19,609 bases of DNA from Rhodobacteraceae bacterium UBA1957 (GTDB taxonomy: Bacteria; Pseudomonadota; Alphaproteobacteria; Rhodobacterales; Rhodobacteraceae). The position numbers and the translations under genes are program-made. The notes under the pieces were generated by a model. That model worked only from the letters and a program-made list of their open reading frames with translations, was not told where the DNA came from and searched no databases. The stretch is taken from assembly GCA_002336405.1 (NCBI GenBank), contig DDEJ01000166.1, positions 27,302-46,910 of the forward strand, given 5' to 3'. This document shows, one piece after another, positions 1-7,651 of the stretch (its first letter is position 1; each line of letters begins with the position of its first letter).

Positions 1-15
1 CTGTGCTGTGCTGTG
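1..15. repeat. Short tandem repeat, three copies of CTGTG
   Basis: The window opens with three perfect head-to-tail copies of CTGTG, followed by a degenerate TG-rich stretch to about position 36. It lies downstream of the erpA stop codon. The array may extend left of the window. No function can be assigned. Confidence 0.6.
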
Positions 16-57
16 CTTGATGTGATGTTGTGAGGCGTAAGGGCAGTCGTGTCGTGC

Positions 58-381
58 CTACATCGAAAAGCTCACACCGCAGCCGCAAGAGGAACTGGCG
101 TTGGGATTGTTGATCACAAACCGCGCGCCAATTATTTCTTCTTCGAAGTCAATGGTTGCGTTTTGCAAGAACGGCAGCGAGACCAGATCGACAATCACTC
201 TCTCGCCTTTGCCCTCCAGCACCAAATCATCTGCGCAGGCCTGATCGAGTTTGATGTCATATTGGAAGCCCGAACATCCGCCGCCCTCAACGGCGACCCG
301 CAGTCCCATACCCTGTCCGCTGGCGCCGATTTCGACCAAACGCTCAAAAGCGCGCTCTGTAACCATGGGGGGCATTTGCAT
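58..381 (-). CDS. erpA: Iron-sulfur cluster insertion protein ErpA (HesB/IscA A-type carrier)
   Basis: A-type Fe-S carrier of 107 aa that receives clusters from the assembly machinery and passes them to apoproteins in the cytoplasm. The three family cysteines are present: C36 in GGGCSGFQY, and C99 and C101 in the C-terminal SCGCG motif. Length is normal for the family. ATG at 381 is chosen because GGAG lies 8 nt upstream; the next in-frame ATG at 375 would leave 14 nt. The gene is divergent from dgt, an arrangement familiar in alphaproteobacteria. IscA, SufA and ErpA are hard to tell apart by eye. ErpA is preferred because the gene stands alone, away from isc/suf genes, and next to dgt. Confidence 0.9.
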   Translation of the reverse strand: MQMPPMVTERAFERLVEIGASGQGMGLRVAVEGGGCSGFQYDIKLDQACADDLVLEGKGERVIVDLVSLPFLQNATIDFEEEIIGARFVINNPNASSSCGCGVSFSM

Positions 382-460
382 TCGCCAAACTCCGGCAGTT
401 TTATTTATCGTTAAGCTGTAATATAGGTGCGAAACTGTCAGGGAACAAGGAGCTTCGAAT
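382..460. promoter_or_regulatory. Divergent control region between erpA and dgt
   Basis: These 79 bp separate two divergently read genes, so both promoters should lie here or overlap the gene starts. The stretch is AT-rich around 400-425 and holds TAATAT at 419-424, a fair -10 match for dgt, but no good -35 at standard spacing. The dgt ribosome site AAGGAG sits 8 nt before its ATG. Promoter presence is inferred from layout, not from strong motifs. Confidence 0.35.
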
Positions 461-1609
461 ATGTCAGCGCCATTTGCATCGGATCACCGGCGCTCGCGGG
501 GTCGTTTGATCTGTGAACAGGAAAGTACCTTCCGTTCGTGTTTTCAACGCGACAGGGACCGGATTATACATGCCAGTGCGTTTCGGCGGCTGAAACACAA
601 GACGCAAGTGTTCATCGAACATGAGGGGGATTATTTCCGTACCCGTCTGACCCATTCAATCGAAGTGGCGCAGGTGGCCCGCACCATTTCTGGCGTGCTG
701 GGGTTAAACGCAGAGTTAACTGAAGCGATCGCGCTGGCCCATGATTTGGGCCATACGCCGTTCGGTCATACCGGTGAGGAGGCGCTGAATGCGCTCATGG
801 CGCCCTACGGAGGCTTTGATCACAATGCGCAAGCCATCCGCGTGGTGACGGCTTTAGAGCGTCATTACGCTGACTTTGATGGGCTTAACCTGACGTGGGA
901 AACCCTCGAGGGGATTGCCAAGCACAATGGTCCCGTTGTTGGGGCCGTACCCTATGCGCTGGCAGATTATAACGTGGTGCATGATCTTGAGATCGATACT
1001 TATGCCAGTTGTGAGGCACAGGTTGCGGCGTTGTCGGATGATATTGCCTATAACAATCACGATCTGCATGACGGGTTGCGCGCTGAGTTATTCTCCACGG
1101 ATGAAATCGCGGAACTGCCCTTGCTGAAGGGCTGTTTTGCCACTGTTGACGGCTTATATCCTGGCTTGAATTACTATCGGCGCCGCCATGAGGCGTTGCG
1201 ACGGTTCTTTGGAGTTTTGGTTGAAGATGTTATCGCCGTTGCGCAGGAAAATCTGGCGCAGCTTGCGCCGCAGAACGTAATTGATATCCGTCATGCTGGC
1301 AGGCCAATGGTGCGGTTTTCCGATCCTGTTTGGCACGATCTAAAAACCATACGCGCATTTTTGTTTGAACGGATGTACCGCGCGCCAGCGGTGGTGACGA
1401 TGCGCGGTGAGGTAACAGATGTGGTGCAAACGCTGTTCCCGCTGTTTATGAAACACACTGATTTGCTGCCAAAACAGTGGCGCAAAGATGTGGCGGCGGC
1501 CACAGATGAAGTCACACTGGCGCGCATCGTTGCCGATTACATTGCCGGAATGACCGACCGGTTCGCTTTGCAGGAGCATAAAAGGCTCTCGCAGAACGGT
1601 GAGATTTAA
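461..1609 (+). CDS. dgt: Deoxyguanosinetriphosphate triphosphohydrolase-like protein (HD domain)
   Basis: Cytoplasmic HD-domain enzyme of the dGTPase family, which cuts dNTPs to deoxynucleoside plus triphosphate and so controls dNTP pools. The metal-binding HD residues are visible: H65 in RLTHSIEVAQ, H94-D95 in ALAHDLGHTPFGH, and the late aspartate in SDDIAYNNHD around 193-194. At 382 aa it matches the shorter alphaproteobacterial dGTPase-like proteins rather than the roughly 500-aa E. coli Dgt, so substrate preference may be broader than dGTP. ATG at 461 has AAGGAG 8 nt upstream. It is divergent from erpA and is followed by a long gene-free gap before argS; in many relatives argS follows directly. 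Confidence 0.93.
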   Translation: MSAPFASDHRRSRGRLICEQESTFRSCFQRDRDRIIHASAFRRLKHKTQVFIEHEGDYFRTRLTHSIEVAQVARTISGVLGLNAELTEAIALAHDLGHTPFGHTGEEALNALMAPYGGFDHNAQAIRVVTALERHYADFDGLNLTWETLEGIAKHNGPVVGAVPYALADYNVVHDLEIDTYASCEAQVAALSDDIAYNNHDLHDGLRAELFSTDEIAELPLLKGCFATVDGLYPGLNYYRRRHEALRRFFGVLVEDVIAVAQENLAQLAPQNVIDIRHAGRPMVRFSDPVWHDLKTIRAFLFERMYRAPAVVTMRGEVTDVVQTLFPLFMKHTDLLPKQWRKDVAAATDEVTLARIVADYIAGMTDRFALQEHKRLSQNGEI

Positions 1610-1668
1610 GGCGCAGACCCCGCGGTGTGGCGCAGGCTGGAGTGGGGAGTGCCGCATCAGGCCACATT

Positions 1669-1684
1669 CGGGCATCTGTGCCCG
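1669..1684 (+). terminator. Possible hairpin terminator downstream of dgt
   Basis: A perfect 6-bp stem (CGGGCA / TGCCCG) with a TCTG tetraloop lies 60 nt beyond the dgt stop codon. No run of T follows, so an intrinsic terminator is only a possibility; it could also just stabilise the transcript end. Confidence 0.25.
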
Positions 1685-1894
1685 GTCGGAACGCAGGTTT
1701 CATAAATTGCGTCATACTTTATTTAGGTTTTTTGAACTTCGCAGGTAAAGGCTGCGCCTGGTCTCTTGCGATGTCATAGGCTTGACGCTGGCAGAGATGT
1801 CATGATCATGCCAATTTGTACGAAATTTTATTTCAACAGGGATTAATATGCGTATTTTTACAGAATTAATTTTCTGGGTTCGCTTATGATCAGC

Positions 1895-2005
1895 CTAGCT
1901 AGGTGCGAGCAGATCGGCCTTCCAATCGCATTGGCGGTGCACACTGGCAAGACTCTGGCCGGTCACAATCTTGATAAAACGCGCGATATGCCCTTGACCA
2001 GACAT
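1895..2005 (-). pseudogene. Remnant of an AraC-family regulator, C-terminal helix-turn-helix tail
   Basis: The minus strand encodes GQGHIARFIKIVTGQSLAS, followed by VHR, up to a TAG stop at 1895. This fits the second helix-turn-helix of AraC regulators, whose pattern is Q-x-H-hydrophobic-x-R-x-x-K/R-x-x-x-G-x-S. Further upstream the frame stays open only to about 2050 and no longer resembles the first helix-turn-helix or any AraC N-terminal domain, so the 5' part of the gene is missing or scrambled. An intact AraC protein would need 250-330 codons. The start given is an in-frame ATG at 2005, not a likely real start. The family match is by pattern only. Confidence 0.35.
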
Positions 2006-2097
2006 CAAGACGGGGAAAGTAACTTCAATTCTTATTTGTGACCTGACAAAATTAAATTTTGTTATATTGATACGCGATAGGTCGCATCCGTCTTGAT
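2004..2097. repeat. 10-bp inverted repeat flanking 74 bp
   Basis: ATCAAGACGG at 2004-2013 is the exact reverse complement of CCGTCTTGAT at 2088-2097. The inner 74 bp are very AT-rich. The left arm falls exactly where the AraC-like reading frame stops making sense, so the pair could be the ends of a small inserted element. A chance repeat is also possible because no flanking target-site duplication was recognised. Confidence 0.3.
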
Positions 2098-2334
2098 ACG
2101 CTGCCTCGAAGTCTAACCTCTCCGATTTCAGATCGTGATGCGCCGGAGGGATGTGAAAGCGTCTGGGAACATCGCTATGAGCGTGTTGCGCATCACGCTG
2201 TCCCGCCCGAAGTCACTGTCGCAACTATCAAGATGACCGGGGTGTCTGCCTGTGTTGTAAGCAGCACAAACGGTGGTGAGAAAGCTAGATATAACTCTTA
2301 TCTGGATGACGGCTTTTACATGGGTTTCGATTGA
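2071..2334 (+). pseudogene. 87-codon open frame without start codon, unknown
   Basis: The frame is open from just after a TGA at 2068-2070 to a TGA at 2332-2334 and lacks an early ATG or GTG; the first ATG gives only about 40 codons. The translated C-terminal half reads like protein (for example EKARYNSYLDDGFYMGFD) but I do not recognise a family. Third-position GC is close to one half, not raised as in the neighbouring genes. A competing minus-strand frame is open over 2032-2213. It may be the tail of a lost gene, or chance. Confidence 0.2.
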
Positions 2335-2403
2335 TATACATGCGTTGGTTGATTTACTTGAGAGACCATATCCGGTTTTACGTAACTTGGCTTGGCCGAT
2401 TTA

Positions 2404-2423
2404 CTGACTTGAGGTAAAGTCAG
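2404..2423 (+). promoter_or_regulatory. Perfect 7-bp stem upstream of argS
   Basis: CTGACTT and AAGTCAG pair perfectly around a 6-nt loop, ending 56 nt before the argS ATG. Immediately downstream is TTGACC (2425-2430), a good -35 match, but the only partner at 16-nt spacing is TAAACC, a poor -10. The stem could be an operator overlapping the promoter or a leader hairpin; the sequence does not decide. Confidence 0.3.
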
Positions 2424-2479
2424 ATTGACCTTGGCCCTGTGCATGCTAAACCGCTTGCCTATAACAAGGATACTGACAG

Positions 2480-4225
2480 ATGAACCTGTTTGCAGAAATG
2501 CGTTTTCTGGTGATTGCGGCGCTGGACAAGATGACCGTCGCGGGGGAGCTGCCCGAAGGTCTCAGTTTTGATAATGTGGCGGTCGAGCCGCCGCGTGATG
2601 CGCTCCATGGTGATATGGCAACCAATGCCGCTATGGTCTTGGCCAAGCCGTCACGGCACAAGCCGCGCGATATTGCTGAAAAGTTGGCCGGATATCTGAT
2701 GCAGGATGCGCGGATCACCGCCGCCGATGTGGCAGGGCCGGGGTTTCTTAACCTACGCCTTGCCCCAGCCGTCTGGCAGGGTATTGTTAAAAAAACCCTC
2801 GAGCAAGGCGCCGCATTCGGCCGGTCTTCTGTTGGGGCAGGCCGGCGGGTGAACGTTGAATATGTCAGCGCCAACCCTACCGGGCCGCTGCACGTTGGCC
2901 ATACCCGCGGTGCGGTGTTCGGTGATGCCTTGGCGGGGTTGCTGGATTATGCCGGCTATGAGGTCACACGCGAATACTATGTGAATGATGGTGGCGCACA
3001 AGTCGATGTATTGGCGCGATCGGTCTATCTGCGCTATCTTGAGGCGCATGGCCAAGACGTGGCATTCGAGGATGGCACCTATCCCGGTGATTATTTGATC
3101 CCGGTTGGGCAGGCTTTGAAAGACAAGGTTGGGGATGCTTTTGTCGGCAAGGGTGAACAATTTTGGCTGGCGGAGCTGCGCGAATTTGCCACCGAGGCGA
3201 TGATGACGCTGATCCGTGCCGACCTGGCCCAACTTGGGATCAAAATGGATCGGTTCTATAGTGAGAAATCGCTCTACGGCACGGGGCTAATTGAGGCCGC
3301 GATCGAGGATTTGCGCGGTAAGGGGCTGATATACGAGGGATATCTTGACCCGCCAAAGGGCAAAAAGCCCGATGATTGGGAACCGCGCGAACAAACATTG
3401 TTCAAATCGACCGAACATGGTGACGATGTAGATCGCCCGGTGATGAAATCTGATGGCAGCTGGACCTATTTTGCGCCCGATATCGCCTATCACTATGACA
3501 AGGTTAATCGCGGCTATGATCTGTTGATCGACGTGTTTGGGGCTGATCATGGAGGCTATGTGAAGCGGATGAAAGCGGCGGTCTCGGCGCTGTCTGGTGG
3601 CCAGGTGCCACTAGATGTCAAGCTGACCCAATTGGTCAAATTGTTCAAAAACGGCGAACCGTTCAAAATGTCCAAACGCGCCGGTACCTTCGTGACCCTG
3701 CGCGATGTGGTCGATCAGGTGGGGCCTGATGTGACCCGCTTTGTGATGTTAACGCGCAAAAATGATGCGCCTCTGGATTTTGATTTCGACAAAGTTCTGG
3801 AGCAATCGCGCGAAAACCCTGTGTTCTATGTGCAATATGCCCACGCGCGCGTCTGTAGTGTGTTGCGTAAAGCCGCAGAGGCAAAAATCGAGGTTTCAGA
3901 TGCGACGTTGTTGGCGGCAGATTTGTCAAAGCTGGATCATCAGGCAGAACTGGCAGTGGCGCGCAAACTGGCCGAATGGCCGCGTTTGGTAGAGATCGCC
4001 GCCCGCAGCAATGAACCGCACCGGATCGCATTTTACCTGTACGAACTGGCGGGTGATTTGCACGGTTTGTGGAATAAAGGTCATGACGAACCCGGTTTGC
4101 GCTTTGTTCAAGAGGATGATTCGGCCACTTCGCAAGCAAAAATTGCACTTGCAAGGGCCGTAGCGGTTGTTATTTCCGCAGGTCTTGGTATCCTAGGCGT
4201 GAAACCAATGGACGTGATGCGCTAA
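2480..4225 (+). CDS. argS: Arginyl-tRNA synthetase
   Basis: Class I aminoacyl-tRNA synthetase charging tRNA-Arg with arginine, cytoplasmic, 581 aa, the normal length. The N-terminal Add-1 type domain covers roughly residues 1-95. The HIGH signature appears as HVGH at 138-141 inside [15 protein letters not shown], and the KMSKS-like loop as KMSK at 396-399 in [13 protein letters not shown]. The DALR anticodon-binding domain takes up about 450-581. ATG at 2480 is preceded by AAGGA at 9-nt spacing. Next comes a SPOR protein 71 bp downstream on the same strand without an evident terminator, so argS probably heads the argS-SPOR-nagZ-scpA-scpB transcript. No oddities seen. Confidence 0.97.
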   Translation: MNLFAEMRFLVIAALDKMTVAGELPEGLSFDNVAVEPPRDALHGDMATNAAMVLAKPSRHKPRDIAEKLAGYLMQDARITAADVAGPGFLNLRLAPAVWQGIVKKTLEQGAAFGRSSVGAGRRVNVEYVSANPTGPLHVGHTRGAVFGDALAGLLDYAGYEVTREYYVNDGGAQVDVLARSVYLRYLEAHGQDVAFEDGTYPGDYLIPVGQALKDKVGDAFVGKGEQFWLAELREFATEAMMTLIRADLAQLGIKMDRFYSEKSLYGTGLIEAAIEDLRGKGLIYEGYLDPPKGKKPDDWEPREQTLFKSTEHGDDVDRPVMKSDGSWTYFAPDIAYHYDKVNRGYDLLIDVFGADHGGYVKRMKAAVSALSGGQVPLDVKLTQLVKLFKNGEPFKMSKRAGTFVTLRDVVDQVGPDVTRFVMLTRKNDAPLDFDFDKVLEQSRENPVFYVQYAHARVCSVLRKAAEAKIEVSDATLLAADLSKLDHQAELAVARKLAEWPRLVEIAARSNEPHRIAFYLYELAGDLHGLWNKGHDEPGLRFVQEDDSATSQAKIALARAVAVVISAGLGILGVKPMDVMR

Positions 4226-4296
4226 GTCAGGCGTCTTGCGGTGACAGCAGTCTAAATACCGGTGTGGCAATGTACCACGGCGGACGTGAGGCGAAA

Positions 4297-5181
4297 ATGG
4301 CTGAATATTCAACGGACGAGCGCTTTGGTGCTGCGGAAGAGGCACATGTTGGCTCTCTAGCAGGTTGGCTGGGTGCGGGCGTTTCGTTGTTGCTTTTGAT
4401 TGGGATCACTGTCTGGGGCTATCAGGTGGTGATGCGTGATGTGAACGGGATACCCGTGGTGCGCGCTGTGCAGGATCCGATGCGGATCGCGCCGCTTGAT
4501 CCCGGTGGCACCCCAGCGGAGAATCAAGGGTTTTCAGTGAATTCTGTGGCCGGTGATAGCCAGTCGGCGCCGTTGGCCGACAGTGTTACTTTGGCCCCTA
4601 GACCGTTTGTTTTACCCCAAGAAGATGTCTCGGACAGTCAGCTGCTTGAGATCAAGCTGACGGAAGAAAACAGCGATGCTGTTGTCAGGGTATCGCCCGG
4701 ATCAATCGAGGATTTGGTTGCACGGATTGCATCAGGCAGGGAAGAACCGGTTCCCACCGGGGGTCTATTACGCGAGGCCACGCCTCTGGTCGCTCTGGAT
4801 CTTATTCCAAAATCGCTTGGCGGTGTCAGTCGGTCCTTGCGTCCACAGACCCGTCCCGGTTGGTTTCAGACTGCGCGGGCGCCAGTGCCTGCTGAAGTCG
4901 TCGATGTGGACGCGGCCAATCTGCAGGCAGATACGCCTATGGTGCAACTTGGTGCTTTCGAAAGCGCCAGTATTGCCAAATCTGAATGGGTGCGGATCAG
5001 CACAAGGTTTGTAACCTTCTTTGATGGCAAAAGTCGGGTCGTGCAGCGTCGTGCCACGAGCGGTGGTAAAGTGTTCTACAGACTGCGAGCGGTTGGCTTT
5101 GAAGATATGGATGCGGCGCGACGGTTCTGTTCGGCGTTAAAGGCGGAAAATACCGATTGTATTCGAGTCGCGGCGCGGTGA
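4297..5181 (+). CDS. SPOR domain protein, inner-membrane anchored
   Basis: A 294-aa bitopic membrane protein. After a short acidic cytoplasmic N-terminus, one transmembrane segment spans about residues 21-44 (GWLGAGVSLLLLIGITVWGY). A long, low-complexity, Pro/Ser-rich periplasmic linker follows, and the C-terminus (about 213-294, beginning MVQLGAFESASIAKSEW) fits the SPOR fold, which binds denuded glycan strands at division sites. ATG at 4297 is chosen because GAGG lies 5 nt upstream; in-frame GTG 4264 and ATG 4270 lack a ribosome site. The stop overlaps the nagZ start (GTGA), implying coupled translation. Placement with nagZ supports a role in septal peptidoglycan, but the particular cell-division partner is unknown. 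Confidence 0.85.
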   Translation: MAEYSTDERFGAAEEAHVGSLAGWLGAGVSLLLLIGITVWGYQVVMRDVNGIPVVRAVQDPMRIAPLDPGGTPAENQGFSVNSVAGDSQSAPLADSVTLAPRPFVLPQEDVSDSQLLEIKLTEENSDAVVRVSPGSIEDLVARIASGREEPVPTGGLLREATPLVALDLIPKSLGGVSRSLRPQTRPGWFQTARAPVPAEVVDVDAANLQADTPMVQLGAFESASIAKSEWVRISTRFVTFFDGKSRVVQRRATSGGKVFYRLRAVGFEDMDAARRFCSALKAENTDCIRVAAR

Positions 5182-6194
5182 GCTTCGGCCTGGGAACTCG
5201 GGCATGTATTCTGGGCTGCAGCGGATTGCGCGTCACATCTCAAGAGAGACGTTTTTTCTCTTCGAACCACCCTTTAGGGTTCATCCTGTTTGCGCGTAAC
5301 ATCAGTACCGTGACACAAGTACAGGCGCTCTGTGATGAACTGCGCGATTGCGTTGGCTGGAATGCCCCTATTTTGATCGATCAGGAGGGGGGACGGGTGC
5401 AGCGATTGCGGCCGCCACTGGCGCGGGAATTTCTGCCGCCACTCGCGCAATGTCAGCGCGCCGGAGCGCAGGCACGTCGCGCGATGTATCTGCGGTTTCG
5501 GATCATCGCAGCAGAGCTGCAAGCATTGGGCATCGATGTCAACTGCGCCCCCGTTGCTGATATTGCTCGACCTGATACGCATCCGTTTTTACACAATCGC
5601 TGTTATGGTGAGACTGCCGCAAAAGTGATGGGCCTCGCCCGTGCGGCGGCAAATGGTCTGTTGGATGGCGGAGTGGTACCAGTGATCAAACACATGCCTG
5701 GACACGGTCTCGGAGTTGTGGACAGTCACCACGCGCTGCCACAGGTTGCAGCCACGGCTGCCGTTTTGGAACAAGATGATTTTGCCGTCTTCACGGGGTT
5801 GAATGACTTGCCAATGGCGATGACAGCCCATGTGGTCTATGCCGCCTACGACATGTTGCCGGCCACGGTATCGACCCAGATGCTGGGAATTATGCGCAAT
5901 CAGATCGGCTTTTCGGGTCTGATCATGACCGATGATATTTCCATGCAAGCCCTGCCGGATGGACTGGACGCACGCGCAGAAGCGGCAATTACGGCGGGAT
6001 GTGACGTAGTTTTGCATTGCAGTGGTGTGTTGGAGGAAATGATCGCCGTGTCCCGCGTGGTTGGTCGCATGGGATCGGTGGCGCGGCAGCGGGCAGAGCG
6101 CGCGCTTGCCCATCGCAATGTCGGGGGGTCAGTTGACATTTCAAATCTGGACGCGCAGCTTGCCACCCTAGTTGGAAAGCAGGCCGATGACTGA
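5178..6194 (+). CDS. nagZ: Beta-N-acetylhexosaminidase NagZ (GH3)
   Basis: Glycoside hydrolase family 3 enzyme of cytoplasmic peptidoglycan recycling, removing GlcNAc from anhydromuropeptides. Signature parts from the start used here: substrate-binding DQEGGRVQRL at 69-78, the KHMPGHG loop at 171-177 followed by DSHHALP with the general acid/base D182/H184, and the nucleophile D252 in MTDDISMQA. Length is 338 aa, normal for NagZ. GTG at 5178 is chosen: it overlaps the upstream stop as GTGA, and the protein then begins a few residues before the conserved ILGCSG strand. An in-frame TTG at 5157 would add seven unlikely residues. It overlaps scpA by 8 bp. Confidence 0.92.
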   Translation: MSFGLGTRACILGCSGLRVTSQERRFFSSNHPLGFILFARNISTVTQVQALCDELRDCVGWNAPILIDQEGGRVQRLRPPLAREFLPPLAQCQRAGAQARRAMYLRFRIIAAELQALGIDVNCAPVADIARPDTHPFLHNRCYGETAAKVMGLARAAANGLLDGGVVPVIKHMPGHGLGVVDSHHALPQVAATAAVLEQDDFAVFTGLNDLPMAMTAHVVYAAYDMLPATVSTQMLGIMRNQIGFSGLIMTDDISMQALPDGLDARAEAAITAGCDVVLHCSGVLEEMIAVSRVVGRMGSVARQRAERALAHRNVGGSVDISNLDAQLATLVGKQADD

Positions 6195-6978
6195 GGATAT
6201 CTTTGAAAACAATCACCGCGAGTCGGTCGCAGAACGGGTCGCCTCTGAAACCCTGATTGTGGATGTCGATGGCTATGAAGGGCCTTTAGACCTGTTATTG
6301 ACGCTGTCGCGAACGCAGAAGGTCGATCTTCGCAAGATATCAATTCTTGATCTGGCAAAGCAATATCTTGAATTTGTTGAGCGCGCCAAAGCTCTGCGAA
6401 TTGAACTGGCCGCAGACTATTTGGTGATGGCGGCTTGGCTGGCATTTTTAAAATCCCGATTGCTGTTGCCGCCTGATCCTAGCGAGGAGGGGCCATCTGG
6501 CGAGGATCTTGCGGCGCATCTGGCGTTTCAGTTGCAGCGGCTACAAGCTATGCGGGACGCGGCTGCGCGACTGATGGCGCGTGATAGGCTGGGACGAGAC
6601 TTTTTTCAACGCGGAGTTCCTGAAAGTGTTGAGCGCACAAGACGGGTGACGTTTTCGGCAAGTTTGTTGGATTTGATGCAGGCCTATGCCCGAATTCGCA
6701 CCCGGGATGAGTTTCGGCCCTTTGTAATGGACCGTGAGAATGTTTTTACCATGGAGAGCGCGCTTGAGCGGATGCGGGAATTGATCGGGTTCGCCGGAGA
6801 TTGGACTGATATTGCGAGCTATCTTCCCGAAGGCTGGCGCGCCGATCCCCGGCGGCACCGCTCGGCCACTGCGTCACATTTTGCGGCGGCTTTGGAATTG
6901 GTCAAGGAGGGCAAGCTCGAGCTGCGTCAAGCCGAAACATTTTCGCCGATCCAGTTGCGCAGAAAGGCAACCCCATGA
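6187..6978 (+). CDS. scpA: Segregation and condensation protein A (kleisin)
   Basis: Kleisin subunit, 263 aa, bridging the SMC heads and binding ScpB in the chromosome-segregating condensin complex. The family hallmark YEGPLDLLLTL is at about 30-40, followed by KVDLRKISILDLAKQYL and the helical segment LVMAAWLAFLKSRLLLP, which correspond to the SMC-neck binding N-terminal domain. A C-terminal winged-helix region is expected over the last 70 residues. ATG at 6187 overlaps the nagZ coding end by 8 bp and has AGG only 3 nt upstream, so initiation probably relies on coupling. The 3' end overlaps scpB by ATGA. Confidence 0.93.
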   Translation: MTEDIFENNHRESVAERVASETLIVDVDGYEGPLDLLLTLSRTQKVDLRKISILDLAKQYLEFVERAKALRIELAADYLVMAAWLAFLKSRLLLPPDPSEEGPSGEDLAAHLAFQLQRLQAMRDAAARLMARDRLGRDFFQRGVPESVERTRRVTFSASLLDLMQAYARIRTRDEFRPFVMDRENVFTMESALERMRELIGFAGDWTDIASYLPEGWRADPRRHRSATASHFAAALELVKEGKLELRQAETFSPIQLRRKATP

Positions 6979-7643
6979 GCGCCGAATATCCCGACCCCGT
7001 ACCACAAAAAGAAGAAAGCCTGTTTGAAGCGCCACCTATGGCAGAGCAAGAGCGGATGGTCGAAGCAATTCTGTTCGCCTCGGCCGAGCCGGTGACTGTG
7101 GCTGAACTTCAAGGCCGGATGCCGCATGGATGCGAGGCGACTGAGGCCTTGGTATATCTGCGCAAACGCTATGCTGGTCGTGGCGTACAGGTGGTGAAAG
7201 TGGGCGCGGCCTGGGCCATCAGAACCGCAGGTGATTTGTCTTTTTTGATGCAGAAAGAGACGTTTGAAAGTCGCAAGCTCAGCCGCGCTGCGATCGAAAC
7301 ACTCGCCATTATAGCCTATCATCAGCCCGTGACTCGCGCTGAGATTGAAGAAATTCGTGGCGTCAGTGTATCACGTGGTACGGTGGATCAGCTGCTTGAA
7401 ATGGACTGGATTCGGTTTGGCCGTCGCAGGATGACACCGGGTAGGCCGGTCACTTTTGTGATGACTCAGACGTTTCTTGATCACTTTGGGCTTGAGACTA
7501 CGAAAGATTTACCGGGCCTCAAGGATCTGCGGGCGGCAGGGCTGTTAGAGAGCCGGGTGCCGCTTGGGATAATGTCTGGTTCTGAATCCGAGGAGGAAGA
7601 TGACGACGACAGCGGTCAAAGTGATATGTTCGAAGATGAATGA
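6975..7643 (+). CDS. scpB: Segregation and condensation protein B
   Basis: ScpB, 222 aa, dimeric double winged-helix protein that binds ScpA in the SMC complex. Recognisable segments are VEAILFASAEPVTVAEL near the N-terminus and AIETLAIIAYHQPVTRAEIE with RGVSVSRGTVDQLLE in the second winged helix. The last 20 or so residues are strongly acidic (SESEEEDDDDSGQSDMFEDE) and probably disordered, as in several alphaproteobacterial ScpBs. The start overlaps the scpA stop as ATGA. It ends the plus-strand run; the next gene is convergent, with only 8 bp between stop codons, so no separate terminator is evident. Confidence 0.93.
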   Translation: MSAEYPDPVPQKEESLFEAPPMAEQERMVEAILFASAEPVTVAELQGRMPHGCEATEALVYLRKRYAGRGVQVVKVGAAWAIRTAGDLSFLMQKETFESRKLSRAAIETLAIIAYHQPVTRAEIEEIRGVSVSRGTVDQLLEMDWIRFGRRRMTPGRPVTFVMTQTFLDHFGLETTKDLPGLKDLRAAGLLESRVPLGIMSGSESEEEDDDDSGQSDMFEDE

Positions 7644-7651
7644 CGCGTCCT

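Larger units (their letters stand above)
1610..2479. other. 870-bp gap without an intact gene, apparently decayed sequence
   Basis: The stretch between dgt and argS is AT-richer than its flanks and carries no complete gene with a ribosome site. What can be seen is a hairpin near 1669-1684, an AraC-type helix-turn-helix tail on the minus strand ending at 1895, a 10-bp inverted repeat at 2004-2013/2088-2097, an 87-codon plus-strand frame lacking a start codon at 2071-2334, and a 7-bp stem just before argS. The argS promoter should lie in the last 100 bp. The mix of broken frames on both strands suggests an old insertion or a decayed accessory gene between two core genes. Confidence 0.5.

Noticed and set aside
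1848..2041. A 13-codon frame (1848-1889) overlapping by ATGA a 51-codon frame (1886-2041), resembling a leader peptide and small protein
   Set aside because: The second frame lies antisense to the AraC-like tail, whose match to a known pattern is much stronger; the first is very short with a poor ribosome site.
2032..2213. Minus-strand open frame opposite the 87-codon frame
   Set aside because: No start codon, shorter than the plus-strand frame and no recognisable motif; kept only as a warning that the coding strand in this gap is uncertain.
3663..4154. Long antisense open frame within argS
   Set aside because: Mirror of a strongly coding argS region; no ribosome site and no family motifs. 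The same holds for antisense frames inside nagZ, the ABC-F gene and the deacetylase.
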